Virus record (IMG/VR): IMGVR_UViG_3300013101_000095
Span: 1 to 24,021 of that record
Origin: a virus
Length of the DNA: 24,021 bases
Strand: one strand, 5' to 3'
Shown here: in pieces, positions 15,276 to 20,661 of the stretch
Layout of the letters: each line of letters opens with the position of its first letter
How positions within the stretch are numbered: the first letter of the stretch is position 1
Position numbers and translations under genes: made by a program
Notes under the pieces: generated by a model
Database searches by the model: none
Seen by the model: the letters and a program-made list of their open reading frames with translations, nothing else
What the model was told of the DNA's origin: nothing

Positions 15276-15289
15276 ATGGGATATCACAA

Positions 15290-15481
15290 ATGACTAGAAG
15301 CGAAGAATTAGATTTAATGATTAGAGACCTTCAGAAACAGGCTACTGAAGCATCTAGAAAAGCTAAATTACCATTTCAACGTGATTTAAGATCACTTAGA
15401 AAACAATTACTAAAATTAAGGAAAAACAAAAATGGCAAGATTAACAAAAACACAAGTCATAACAGTACGAGTAACAACTGA
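15290..15481 (+). CDS. Hypothetical basic coiled-coil protein
   Basis: 63 residues, strongly basic, with a likely helix or coiled coil over most of its length (RSEELDLMIRDLQKQATEA, then RDLRSLRKQLLKLRKNK) and a disordered Asn/Ser/Lys tail. GGGA 8 bases before the ATG. The 3' end overlaps the ribbon-helix-helix gene by 50 bases in another frame. It could bind nucleic acid or a partner through the coiled coil. No family recognised. Confidence 0.65.
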   Translation: MTRSEELDLMIRDLQKQATEASRKAKLPFQRDLRSLRKQLLKLRKNKNGKINKNTSHNSTSNN

Positions 15482-15581
15482 ATTAGAAAATAAGTTTCTA
15501 AAATTACGAAAGAAATACAAATTATCTGCTACAGACCTTTTAATTAAATTGATGAAAGATTATGACAAATCCACTGTATGA
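15432..15581 (+). CDS. Ribbon-helix-helix (Arc/MetJ-type) DNA-binding protein
   Basis: 49 residues in a frame overlapping both neighbours (50 bases with the previous gene, 20 with the next), with a clear AAGGA 9 bases before the ATG. The text TQVITVRVTTELENKFLKLR has the alternating strand residues (V-T-V-R-V) that insert into the major groove, followed by helix A, a turn with YKLSATDLL and helix B (LLIKLMKDYDKS), which is the complete RHH fold of about 45 residues. RHH proteins act as dimers on short palindromic or tandem operators. The tandem GGTATAC elements in this window are candidate sites (inference). Confidence 0.8.
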   Translation: MARLTKTQVITVRVTTELENKFLKLRKKYKLSATDLLIKLMKDYDKSTV

Positions 15582-15975
15582 ATTAACTGACATGGTAGAG
15601 CCTAAAGATGGTAATACTAATAATGTCAGAGATCCTCACGTTACACCTGGTAGAAAATTATTCAATGCATGTTTAGAACTATTAGAAAAAGATAATAAGT
15701 ACATCAAGTGTATTGAGTATACCATATGTCCAATAGATACATATGTATTTGGCATGGCTAAATTTGATTATTTTGATGTCAATGCTAAAACTGGTAAAAC
15801 AGATCCAACACCCCGTGATTTTGAATTAAGAGGTGATGTTGATGATATAACAATAGATGTAATTTCAAATCTTAGACCTGGTTTAAATTATAATGTGTTA
15901 TCATATTATGAACATGGTTCCTATCATTGGGTAACCGCAGTTGAAATTAACAAAAGAAGACAGGATCTAACATGA
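15562..15975 (+). CDS. Hypothetical 137-residue protein
   Basis: Starts within the last codons of the ribbon-helix-helix gene and ends with ATGA overlapping the following membrane protein gene. No membrane segment. Mixed helix/strand text: VTPGRKLFNACLELLEKD, then IEYTICPIDTYVFGMAKFDY, and near the end YYEHGSYHWVTAVEI. No catalytic motif that I recognise. As the operon neighbours are a regulator and two membrane proteins, a host-directed function is possible. Confidence 0.7.
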   Translation: MTNPLYELTDMVEPKDGNTNNVRDPHVTPGRKLFNACLELLEKDNKYIKCIEYTICPIDTYVFGMAKFDYFDVNAKTGKTDPTPRDFELRGDVDDITIDVISNLRPGLNYNVLSYYEHGSYHWVTAVEINKRRQDLT

Positions 15976-16430
15976 ATAAAACAAGACAAGAAAAATTAAT
16001 ATTAATTGTTTGCAGTTTAATATTATTAATTACAATATTTGAAATACCAACTTATCATCATATTGATATCATTTTTATTATAATATTTTGTGTTGCATTA
16101 ATGGTAGAAATTTTTAAATCTATTGTAAGTATTAAAAAATCAAAAGCTTCAATTGATAGTTCTTTAAAAGCTGGACTAGAAACGTTTGAAAAAACATTGT
16201 ATGGTACATATGATGACTTAGATAAAAGAGATATTTCCGATATTACATATTTTAAAAAATTGGATAATGAAGATGATCCATTTTATGTTGGAAACGAACC
16301 TAATGATATTGTTAAATCATTACAATGTGTTAAATGTAATGGATTAGAATTCAACGTTGCTACAGCTGATTTTATCACTGTGATCAGATGTATCAAATGT
16401 AGATATGAAGTTGGGATACATGAAGGTTAA
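15972..16430 (+). CDS. Membrane protein with C-terminal zinc ribbon
   Basis: 152 residues. Two hydrophobic segments near residues 9-26 (LILIVCSLILLITIF) and 33-52 (IDIIFIIIFCVALMVEIF) form a hairpin anchor. A soluble charged linker follows, then a C-terminal CxxC...CxxC pair: CVKC at about 117-120 and CIKC at about 140-143, with an intervening beta hairpin, the pattern of a small zinc ribbon. With short N-terminus and loop, the ribbon would face the cytoplasm. Such domains usually bind protein or nucleic acid. Coupled by ATGA to the gene before. Unusual pairing of parts; no known family recognised. Confidence 0.72.
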   Translation: MNKTRQEKLILIVCSLILLITIFEIPTYHHIDIIFIIIFCVALMVEIFKSIVSIKKSKASIDSSLKAGLETFEKTLYGTYDDLDKRDISDITYFKKLDNEDDPFYVGNEPNDIVKSLQCVKCNGLEFNVATADFITVIRCIKCRYEVGIHEG

Positions 16431-16465
16431 AATCAAAAATTTCAAAAACAAATAGGATAAAACAT

Positions 16466-16939
16466 ATGATGACCGAAGAAGAAAAAATAATAATGTTATT
16501 AACATCAAAACTCAAAATTTGGATGTTGAACATTAAATTTATAATAGCCTTTATAATGGTAATATTGACAATATTATTCTACACTGATGTATTAACATTG
16601 GCAATATCATTAATATTATTTGGCTGTTCAGTATTATTTTTAATAATTTTATCAATATTTAAATCAGTTGCAATTACACAATTTGCTGATAATATTGGAG
16701 TAGATCTATCAAATGATGAATATGTTGAAGATTTATTTAAACGTACTAAAGAATATGTTGAAGTTAACCCAGTCCAAATAAGAACCGGTAAACTTGAAAC
16801 TAAAACATTTTATAATGAAAATAAAATGTTAAAATTTGTTGATGGTTTACCTAAAACTCCTAGAGAAGACGGTGTCATTTGTAATGTTGAAACAAATAAT
16901 GATTCATTATTTAGAACAAAATATGTGGTTACATGGTAA
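16466..16939 (+). CDS. Two-helix membrane protein with cytoplasmic tail
   Basis: 157 residues (start at the first of two consecutive ATG codons; AGGA lies 8 bases upstream). Two hydrophobic segments at about 23-40 (FIIAFIMVILTILFY) and 44-68 (LAISLILFGCSVLFLIILSIF), then a soluble domain of about 90 residues (FADNIGVDLSNDEYVEDLF, later KTFYNENKMLKFVDGLPK). Same topology and size as the preceding protein but without zinc cysteines; sequence similarity is not evident. Could be an inner-membrane exclusion or host-modulating protein. No family recognised. Confidence 0.7.
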   Translation: MMTEEEKIIMLLTSKLKIWMLNIKFIIAFIMVILTILFYTDVLTLAISLILFGCSVLFLIILSIFKSVAITQFADNIGVDLSNDEYVEDLFKRTKEYVEVNPVQIRTGKLETKTFYNENKMLKFVDGLPKTPREDGVICNVETNNDSLFRTKYVVTW

Positions 16940-16954
16940 TGAATAAATATTCCT

Positions 16955-17368
16955 ATGAAGACATCACATTGGAAAGGTGCCGAAAACTCGGCCCACATCG
17001 AAGAAGTCCCAGAGGGCATGGTAGGTTTCGTTTACTTAATAACTAATAATGTTAATGGAATGCAATACATTGGTAAGAAATTCTATTATAAGAAAGTAAC
17101 TAAAGGACCTTTGAAAGGTCGCAAACGAAAGAGGATTTCATATCCAGAATCTGATTGGAAAATCTATGAATCCTCTTCTGATTATGTAAAAGCAGCTATT
17201 GTGGAATTTGGTAAAGAGAATTTCTCGTTTGAGATTTTGAAATCATATCCAAATAAAACAATGACCAATTATGGTGAACTTGAAAGTCTCGTCAAACTGG
17301 ATGTTTTAAGATCTAATGATTGGTATAATGGTAGTATTTTAGGAAGATATTTTAATGGAAAAGTTTGA
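16955..17368 (+). CDS. GIY-YIG-like endonuclease
   Basis: 137 residues. GFVYLITNNVNGMQYIGKK (about 24-42) is the GIY-YIG core, with VYL for GIY and YIG intact. Then a basic loop (KGRKRKR), SDWKIYESSSDYVKAAI with the helix in which the family has its catalytic Arg/Lys region, and GELESLVKLDVL with the Glu expected as metal ligand (E107 or E109). A closing NDWYNGSILGRYFNG matches small phage homologues. Such genes act as freestanding homing nucleases or degrade host DNA. Its first 75 bases are clearly richer in G+C than the surroundings, a sign of transfer. Start context is weak. Confidence 0.8.
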   Translation: MKTSHWKGAENSAHIEEVPEGMVGFVYLITNNVNGMQYIGKKFYYKKVTKGPLKGRKRKRISYPESDWKIYESSSDYVKAAIVEFGKENFSFEILKSYPNKTMTNYGELESLVKLDVLRSNDWYNGSILGRYFNGKV

Positions 17369-17675
17369 AGTACAAATTACGAGATTAATTAAGACTCATA
17401 ATTTTAGAATCAGTGGAGCTACTGATCAATATGGTAATATTATAACTTTAAGATGGGATGATCAGTCATTTAGTACTACATTTACATATGCGGAATGTAA
17501 TCAGTTCTCACCTGACTTTATCCATGACATATTCGTACAACGATTGTATGATCATATGGTACCACCTCATTTAGTTCCTAAAAGTGATAAGGAGTTAACA
17601 AACATAGAGACCATAATAGATTATAATAAAGATATTGATAAACAAATTAAGCAATTAATAGAGAGTAAAATATGA
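17355..17675 (+). CDS. Hypothetical 106-residue protein
   Basis: Overlaps the nuclease gene by 14 bases and the following 23-codon gene by 4 bases (ATGA). The start is beta-rich (VQITRLIKTHNFRISG, NIITLRWDDQSFSTTFTYAE) and the end is helical and charged (IIDYNKDIDKQIKQLIESK). No membrane segment or motif recognised. An RBS is present in the nuclease coding end (GGAAGATATTTTAATGG context). Function unknown. Confidence 0.68.
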   Translation: MEKFEVQITRLIKTHNFRISGATDQYGNIITLRWDDQSFSTTFTYAECNQFSPDFIHDIFVQRLYDHMVPPHLVPKSDKELTNIETIIDYNKDIDKQIKQLIESKI

Positions 17676-17743
17676 AAACAACAGAAGAATTAATCATCGC
17701 TATTGAGAAATGGTTAAAAGAAAATCCGGTACAAGCAATATGA
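17672..17743 (+). CDS. Micro-ORF, 23-residue amphipathic peptide
   Basis: ATG at 17672 with a good GAGAG Shine-Dalgarno 7 bases upstream, and ATGA overlaps at both ends. The peptide (MKTTEELIIAIEKWLKENPV plus three) is an amphipathic helix. The following gene has no Shine-Dalgarno of its own, so this frame may serve to couple its translation. Short length limits confidence. Confidence 0.5.
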   Translation: MKTTEELIIAIEKWLKENPVQAI

Positions 17744-17904
17744 AATTAATTAAACTATTAACCCAAGTGGTGATTGAGGCCAGAATTGAAAAAAATGTGG
17801 AGGTAGAAATACTCGCATACAGAATACTGTATAAACTTAGTGGCGGTCAAGCTGATAAATTGCTCGCTGATTGTAAACCCAGAAGAAACAATAAAATAAA
17901 ATGA
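17740..17904 (+). CDS. Hypothetical basic 54-residue protein
   Basis: ATG at 17740 overlaps the stop of the 23-codon frame (ATGA); a further in-frame ATG at 17710 is less likely because it lacks such coupling. The product has a helix with alternating hydrophobic positions (IKLLTQVVIEARIEKNVEV, EILAYRILYKLSGG) and a basic end (CKPRRNNKIK). Its stop overlaps the next gene as ATGA. No family recognised. Confidence 0.6.
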   Translation: MKLIKLLTQVVIEARIEKNVEVEILAYRILYKLSGGQADKLLADCKPRRNNKIK

Positions 17905-18185
17905 AAATATTACAAACAACATTTAGTTACATAATGATGATAATTTTTGCAATAATAACGTATGCACCAACAATATGCATATTATTAATCACATATGTCC
18001 AAATTACAAATTTCATAATATCTGAAAATAAAAGATTTAATGACTGTAGACATGAACAAATTAGTATGATGATACCATTAAAAAGTATTGATATTTATAA
18101 CACAACTAAAATTGAAAGACAAAAATTAGTTGAAGAAATAAATTTAACATGTGAAAGTAAATTAGAAGTTAAATATTTCAAATAA
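17901..18185 (+). CDS. Small membrane-anchored protein
   Basis: 94 residues. A hydrophobic N-terminal region (about 8-40: YIMMIIFAIITYAPT, ICILLITYVQITNFI) makes one long or two short membrane helices. The C-terminal half is charged and helical with two cysteines (FNDCRHEQ, NLTCESK), which might form a disulfide if it faces the periplasm. Starts with ATGA overlap; ends 12 bases before the lipoprotein gene, so both may act together at the envelope. No family recognised. Confidence 0.65.
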   Translation: MKILQTTFSYIMMIIFAIITYAPTICILLITYVQITNFIISENKRFNDCRHEQISMMIPLKSIDIYNTTKIERQKLVEEINLTCESKLEVKYFK

Positions 18186-18197
18186 TCTGGAAATAAA

Positions 18198-18728
18198 ATG
18201 AAAACTTTAATAATAGCAAGTATAATATTAACATTAGTTGGATGTGCAGGTGGTCCAGCTAGAATGGCAATGCTGAGTGATACAGAGTTGCAATCAGCAG
18301 GTTTTGAACAATTATGCCATTCATATCGATATTGGGGATCTGAAAAATATTTAGAACCACTTAAAATTAGAACTAAAGTAGTTAAAAGATATGTGTCAGA
18401 TTTTAAACCATATGAAGCTCCTAAAGGTTTAACCGTTGTTGAACGAAGAAGAGCATTTTCTCACCATATGAGAACAAGTAAAACATATGGTGCCCATCAC
18501 TATGAATATGATACCGTTCCATTATTTACTGATGATGAAATTTACCTTATTAGAAAAGGTTCAATTAGAGTTGGTATGTCTTTAGGCGCTTTAAAATGTT
18601 CTAAAGGTCCACATACTGATGTTAGTTTTTCATCTTATGGTCCTACACAGTATGTTTATAGACCTAATAGATATTCAACAACTTATGTTTATGTTAAAGG
18701 TGATAAAGTAGTTGATTGGTCAAATTAA
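18198..18728 (+). CDS. Lipoprotein with BamE/SmpA-like C-terminus
   Basis: 176 residues. The N-terminus is a type II signal peptide: MK, hydrophobic LIIASIILTLVG, and Cys16 in the lipobox LVGC, followed by AGG. The C-terminal 55 residues (IRKGSIRVGMSLGALKCSKG and, after a gap, YVYVKGDKVVDW) follow the order of BamE/SmpA-like domains, in which a G-M-S-x-x-x start helix is followed by strands ending in a Y-V-Y-x-x-x-x-V turn. It should be sorted to the outer or inner membrane of a Gram-negative host. Phage lipoproteins such as T5 Llp block receptors and exclude superinfecting phages, so a similar role is plausible. GGA 9 bases before the ATG. Confidence 0.78.
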   Translation: MKTLIIASIILTLVGCAGGPARMAMLSDTELQSAGFEQLCHSYRYWGSEKYLEPLKIRTKVVKRYVSDFKPYEAPKGLTVVERRRAFSHHMRTSKTYGAHHYEYDTVPLFTDDEIYLIRKGSIRVGMSLGALKCSKGPHTDVSFSSYGPTQYVYRPNRYSTTYVYVKGDKVVDWSN

Positions 18729-18749
18729 AACATGTACATTTAATAAATA

Positions 18750-18785
18750 GTGGTATACATTTCCAAGAGAGTGGTATACAATAGT
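18750..18785 (+). promoter_or_regulatory. Tandem TGGTATACA element, copy 2
   Basis: Two TGGTATACA boxes (18751-18759 and 18772-18780), 21 bases apart, the second again continuing as ATAG. The flanks match the copy at 14355 closely. If the second box is an extended -10, transcription would start about 7 bases on, at or next to 18789, where the 58-bp leader begins, so the RNA would open with the pseudoknot. Confidence 0.6.
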
Positions 18786-18788
18786 CTC

Positions 18789-18846
18789 ACTGGTTAAAGA
18801 TGGTCCAGTTTAAAACCATCTAATATTAATGAGAATATTCAAATGA
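18789..18846 (+). repeat. 58-bp duplicated mRNA leader with pseudoknot potential, copy 2
   Basis: Second copy of 14701-14758 without a mismatch. All pairings given for copy 1 are present. Here the leader lies 3 bases after the tandem TGGTATACA element and ends within the second codon of the gene at 18843. Confidence 0.85.
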
Positions 18847-19265
18847 GAACTATTAAAATAGATGGTAACTATTACACTAAAAAAACAAGTAAAACACCAC
18901 AAGAACTATTTACTGAATTTCTGATGGAAATATCAGAAAATGGAGATCATGATTATACTAAAGAAATACATCCTGAAATATTTGAAACAGTTGAACCTGA
19001 ACTTACACTTAGGTTGAGTATGATGTTTCAATTTTATTCGAATGAATATGATCTATTACGTGATTCATATTTTAATAAAGATAAAGATTTATTTGATGTG
19101 TTGGATACATTACATGATGATATGAAATCAGGTAAATTTATCTTTTCAAACAAACATGAATATCCGCCACGTGTTGAAGATTTTTCAAATAAAGGTGATA
19201 TTAAACTGATTAATCAAGGTTTTCTAAAAGAAATGAAATTAAAAGGTTTTAAATTGGTTAAATAA
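18843..19265 (+). CDS. Hypothetical protein behind duplicated leader (copy 2)
   Basis: 140 residues, mixed charge, hydrophilic, probably helical (PQELFTEFLMEISENG, LFDVLDTLHDDMKSG) with a basic end (GFLKEMKLKGFKLVK). No membrane segment. Start codon directly follows the 58-bp leader, and an intrinsic terminator lies 10 bases after its stop, so it is probably expressed as a short monocistronic RNA from the element at 18750. No family recognised and no evident similarity to the protein at 14755, which has the same leader. Confidence 0.75.
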   Translation: MRTIKIDGNYYTKKTSKTPQELFTEFLMEISENGDHDYTKEIHPEIFETVEPELTLRLSMMFQFYSNEYDLLRDSYFNKDKDLFDVLDTLHDDMKSGKFIFSNKHEYPPRVEDFSNKGDIKLINQGFLKEMKLKGFKLVK

Positions 19266-19274
19266 GTATACAAT

Positions 19275-19305
19275 AAAGGACGAGACTGAGAACCTCGTCC
19301 TTTTT
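19275..19305 (+). terminator. Rho-independent terminator
   Basis: AAAGGACGAG (19275-19284) pairs perfectly with CTCGTCCTTT (19294-19303) over a 9-base loop, and the 3' arm runs into TTTTT (19301-19305). It ends the unit of the gene at 18843. A single GTATACAATA box, like the end of the promoter elements, sits directly upstream at 19266-19275. Confidence 0.93.
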
Positions 19306-19319
19306 ATGGAGAAATATTA

Positions 19320-20021
19320 ATGGAAACATACAACAATTTAGAAATTATTGTACACTCGTACCGTGATTCAACTAAAAAGATAAAACGAATAAGAGATTTT
19401 AGAAAGAAACATGGATTTGATTTTAATTCAACATCATGTGAAATCTATACTGATGATAGAATACATCCATTTAGTACTAATAGTACAAGTTTAAAAATTA
19501 ATGATGGTGTATTAGGAATATCTTCATGGAATAAAGAACTTAGTATGATATTACAATCTTTAATATTATACATTCCAGGATTTAATGGTAAAACTATTGA
19601 AATCTATTCATCTGAAAAAATGTTCACTAAGTTCTTAAAACGAGTAGATAATCTAATAAAATTCATCAAAACTGAAGATTTCAAACTATTATACAAAGAA
19701 AATTCTATAAACGATATTAGAGATATTATCTGTTATGAGGAGTTCATCTTCGATAAACGAAATAAATCTTTTGATATTGTCTATCATCATTTGGATAAAC
19801 TTATACCAGTGATATTCAGTAACCATAATCGATTTATAGTTAAAGGATTTGTCTATCAACCATTTAAAAAACATGAACATGATGAGATTTGGAACAGACA
19901 CTGGAGACACGCGACAGAATTACGGAACAGAGTAGTATCAACAAACCAAATACTTTCTAACATGGATGGATATGATACCTCGGCTGAAATTAAACTCCGC
20001 CGACAAATAAAATCAACCTAG
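19320..20021 (+). CDS. Hypothetical 233-residue protein
   Basis: Starts 15 bases after the terminator with GGAG as ribosome-binding site, so it must be read from another promoter or by read-through. Basic, no membrane segment. The N-terminal third is beta/alpha mixed (NLEIIVHSYRD, DFRKKHGFDF), the middle has IPGFNGKTIEIYSSEKMF, and the C-terminal part is rich in His and aromatic residues (HEHDEIWNRHWRHATELRNR). Overall form could fit a nucleic-acid-binding or nuclease-like protein, but I see no motif to back this. The G+C-rich AEIKLRRQIKS end runs into the structured non-coding region. Confidence 0.7.
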   Translation: METYNNLEIIVHSYRDSTKKIKRIRDFRKKHGFDFNSTSCEIYTDDRIHPFSTNSTSLKINDGVLGISSWNKELSMILQSLILYIPGFNGKTIEIYSSEKMFTKFLKRVDNLIKFIKTEDFKLLYKENSINDIRDIICYEEFIFDKRNKSFDIVYHHLDKLIPVIFSNHNRFIVKGFVYQPFKKHEHDEIWNRHWRHATELRNRVVSTNQILSNMDGYDTSAEIKLRRQIKST

Positions 20022-20126
20022 GGATTTCTAGGAACACTAATATCAATAACTTAGAACACACATTGTCACCTAAGTTATTGATTGTCATGTTCCTAGAAAT
20101 CTAAAGAAATAATTAGAAATCCCTAG
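20018..20126. repeat. Nested inverted repeats with alternative pairing
   Basis: GATTTCTAGGAAC (20023-20035) is the reverse complement of 20089-20101, and ATCAATAACTTAG (20042-20054) of 20070-20082, together a 26-bp hairpin with a 6x6 internal loop and 15-base apical loop. In addition 20018-20030 (CTAGGGATTTCTA) is the exact reverse complement of 20114-20126, so the left arm has two competing partners, each 13 bp. No poly-T follows either arm, so it is not a standard terminator. Confidence 0.88.
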
Positions 20127-20140
20127 AAATACAAAGAAAT
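20095..20140 (+). repeat. Five AGAAAT hexamers at exact 10-bp spacing
   Basis: AGAAAT occurs at 20095, 20105, 20115, 20125 and 20135, with differing 4-base spacers. One helical turn of spacing puts all copies on one DNA face, as in protein-binding iterons or bent DNA. The first and fourth copies are also arms of the inverted repeats. Confidence 0.88.
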
Positions 20141-20154
20141 TTCCCCAGACTAAG

Positions 20155-20179
20155 TCTTGACGGCCTAATCTTGACGGCC
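20155..20179 (+). repeat. GC-rich 11-bp direct repeat, TCTTGACGGCC twice
   Basis: Copies at 20155-20165 and 20169-20179, 14 bases apart, each preceded by TAA. They include TTGACG boxes; a perfect TATAAT is at 20190-20195, but only 13 bases after the second TTGACG, too short for a standard promoter. The G+C content stands out from the AT-rich surroundings. Confidence 0.8.
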
Positions 20180-20284
20180 ATAGTGTTCCTATAATATCGT
20201 CTTACGACGGGAAAATCGAATTCGTAACCTCATTCAGATTTATCCTCCATCACATTACATGTTCAGGTAGAAATCAAAGGACAT

Positions 20285-20324
20285 CAGTGATCACTGGTTG
20301 ACTGATTATAAATAGAGGTATAAT
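20285..20324 (+). promoter_or_regulatory. Sigma-70-like promoter with palindromic operator
   Basis: CAGTGATCACTG (20285-20296) is a 12-base perfect palindrome. TTGACT (20298-20303) and TATAAT (20319-20324), 15 bases apart, form a near-consensus promoter (spacer slightly short of 16-18). The palindrome abuts the -35 box. It should drive the gene at 20368 and the terminase genes. Confidence 0.65.
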
Positions 20325-20367
20325 AACATATTAACAAGAACCAATTAATTAACCAGGTATAAGAATA

Positions 20368-20661
20368 ATGAATAGAAAATATGGGTTATCGATCTACTTA
20401 ACAGATGAAGAACTAGAATATTTTGTTAAACTTAAACGATTGGATATTACTGATAAGGACATAGTACCAATTAATAAACAAGTTCAACTATTACTGTTCT
20501 ACACGAAACCAGTTCTATTTGTTTCTAAATTTACAAATATTGATGCGTTTACTCGTTCAGTTAATAAATACAAACAGATGCTTAAAAGATCAAAGGTTGA
20601 TCTATCTACTCAGGGAGTAAAATATGGCAAAAACAACAAAGGTAGTTCCATTACCACGTGA
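20368..20661 (+). CDS. Hypothetical 97-residue protein before small terminase
   Basis: Begins about 40 bases after the predicted promoter, behind AGGTATAAGAATA. The N-terminal text (YGLSIYLTDEELEYFVKLK) has a strand followed by a helix, and NKQVQLLLFY a second helix, loosely like ribbon-helix-helix proteins but with a long insertion; the C-terminal half is basic (NKYKQMLKRSK). Its 3' end overlaps the small terminase gene by 38 bases and holds its GGGAG ribosome-binding site. Could be a packaging-site or promoter-binding protein; no family assigned. Confidence 0.65.
   Translation: MNRKYGLSIYLTDEELEYFVKLKRLDITDKDIVPINKQVQLLLFYTKPVLFVSKFTNIDAFTRSVNKYKQMLKRSKVDLSTQGVKYGKNNKGSSITT

Larger units (their letters stand above)
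20022..20367. other. Structured non-coding region before the terminase genes
   Basis: 346 bases without a supported gene. From left: long inverted repeat, five phased hexamers, an 11-base palindrome (20147-20157), a GC-rich direct repeat, a TATAAT box (20190-20195), a CGTC-ttac-GACG mini-hairpin (20198-20209), a plain stretch 20210-20280, then a 12-base palindrome and promoter. Position before the small terminase gene and absence of a T-run after the hairpins argue for a DNA site such as pac/cos or an origin. Confidence 0.65.

Noticed and set aside
16939-17046. 35-codon frame from an ATG overlapping the stop of the membrane protein gene
   Set aside because: It runs out of frame through the start of the GIY-YIG-like gene, ends quickly and its basic, Gly/Arg text reflects the G+C-rich stretch.
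17106-17120. 15-base palindrome GACCTTT-G-AAAGGTC
   Set aside because: Lies inside the nuclease coding sequence with a one-base centre, cannot form an RNA hairpin as such, and encodes an ordinary Lys-Gly-Pro-Leu-Lys-Gly run.
20095-20140. CRISPR-like array
   Set aside because: Repeat unit of 6 and spacers of 4 bases are far below CRISPR sizes; no cas genes.
20189-20250. Minus-strand 14-residue basic peptide (MRLRIRFSRRKTIL) behind a perfect GGAGGA
   Set aside because: Very short, no promoter seen for it, and it crosses other non-coding signals; the Shine-Dalgarno match may be chance.
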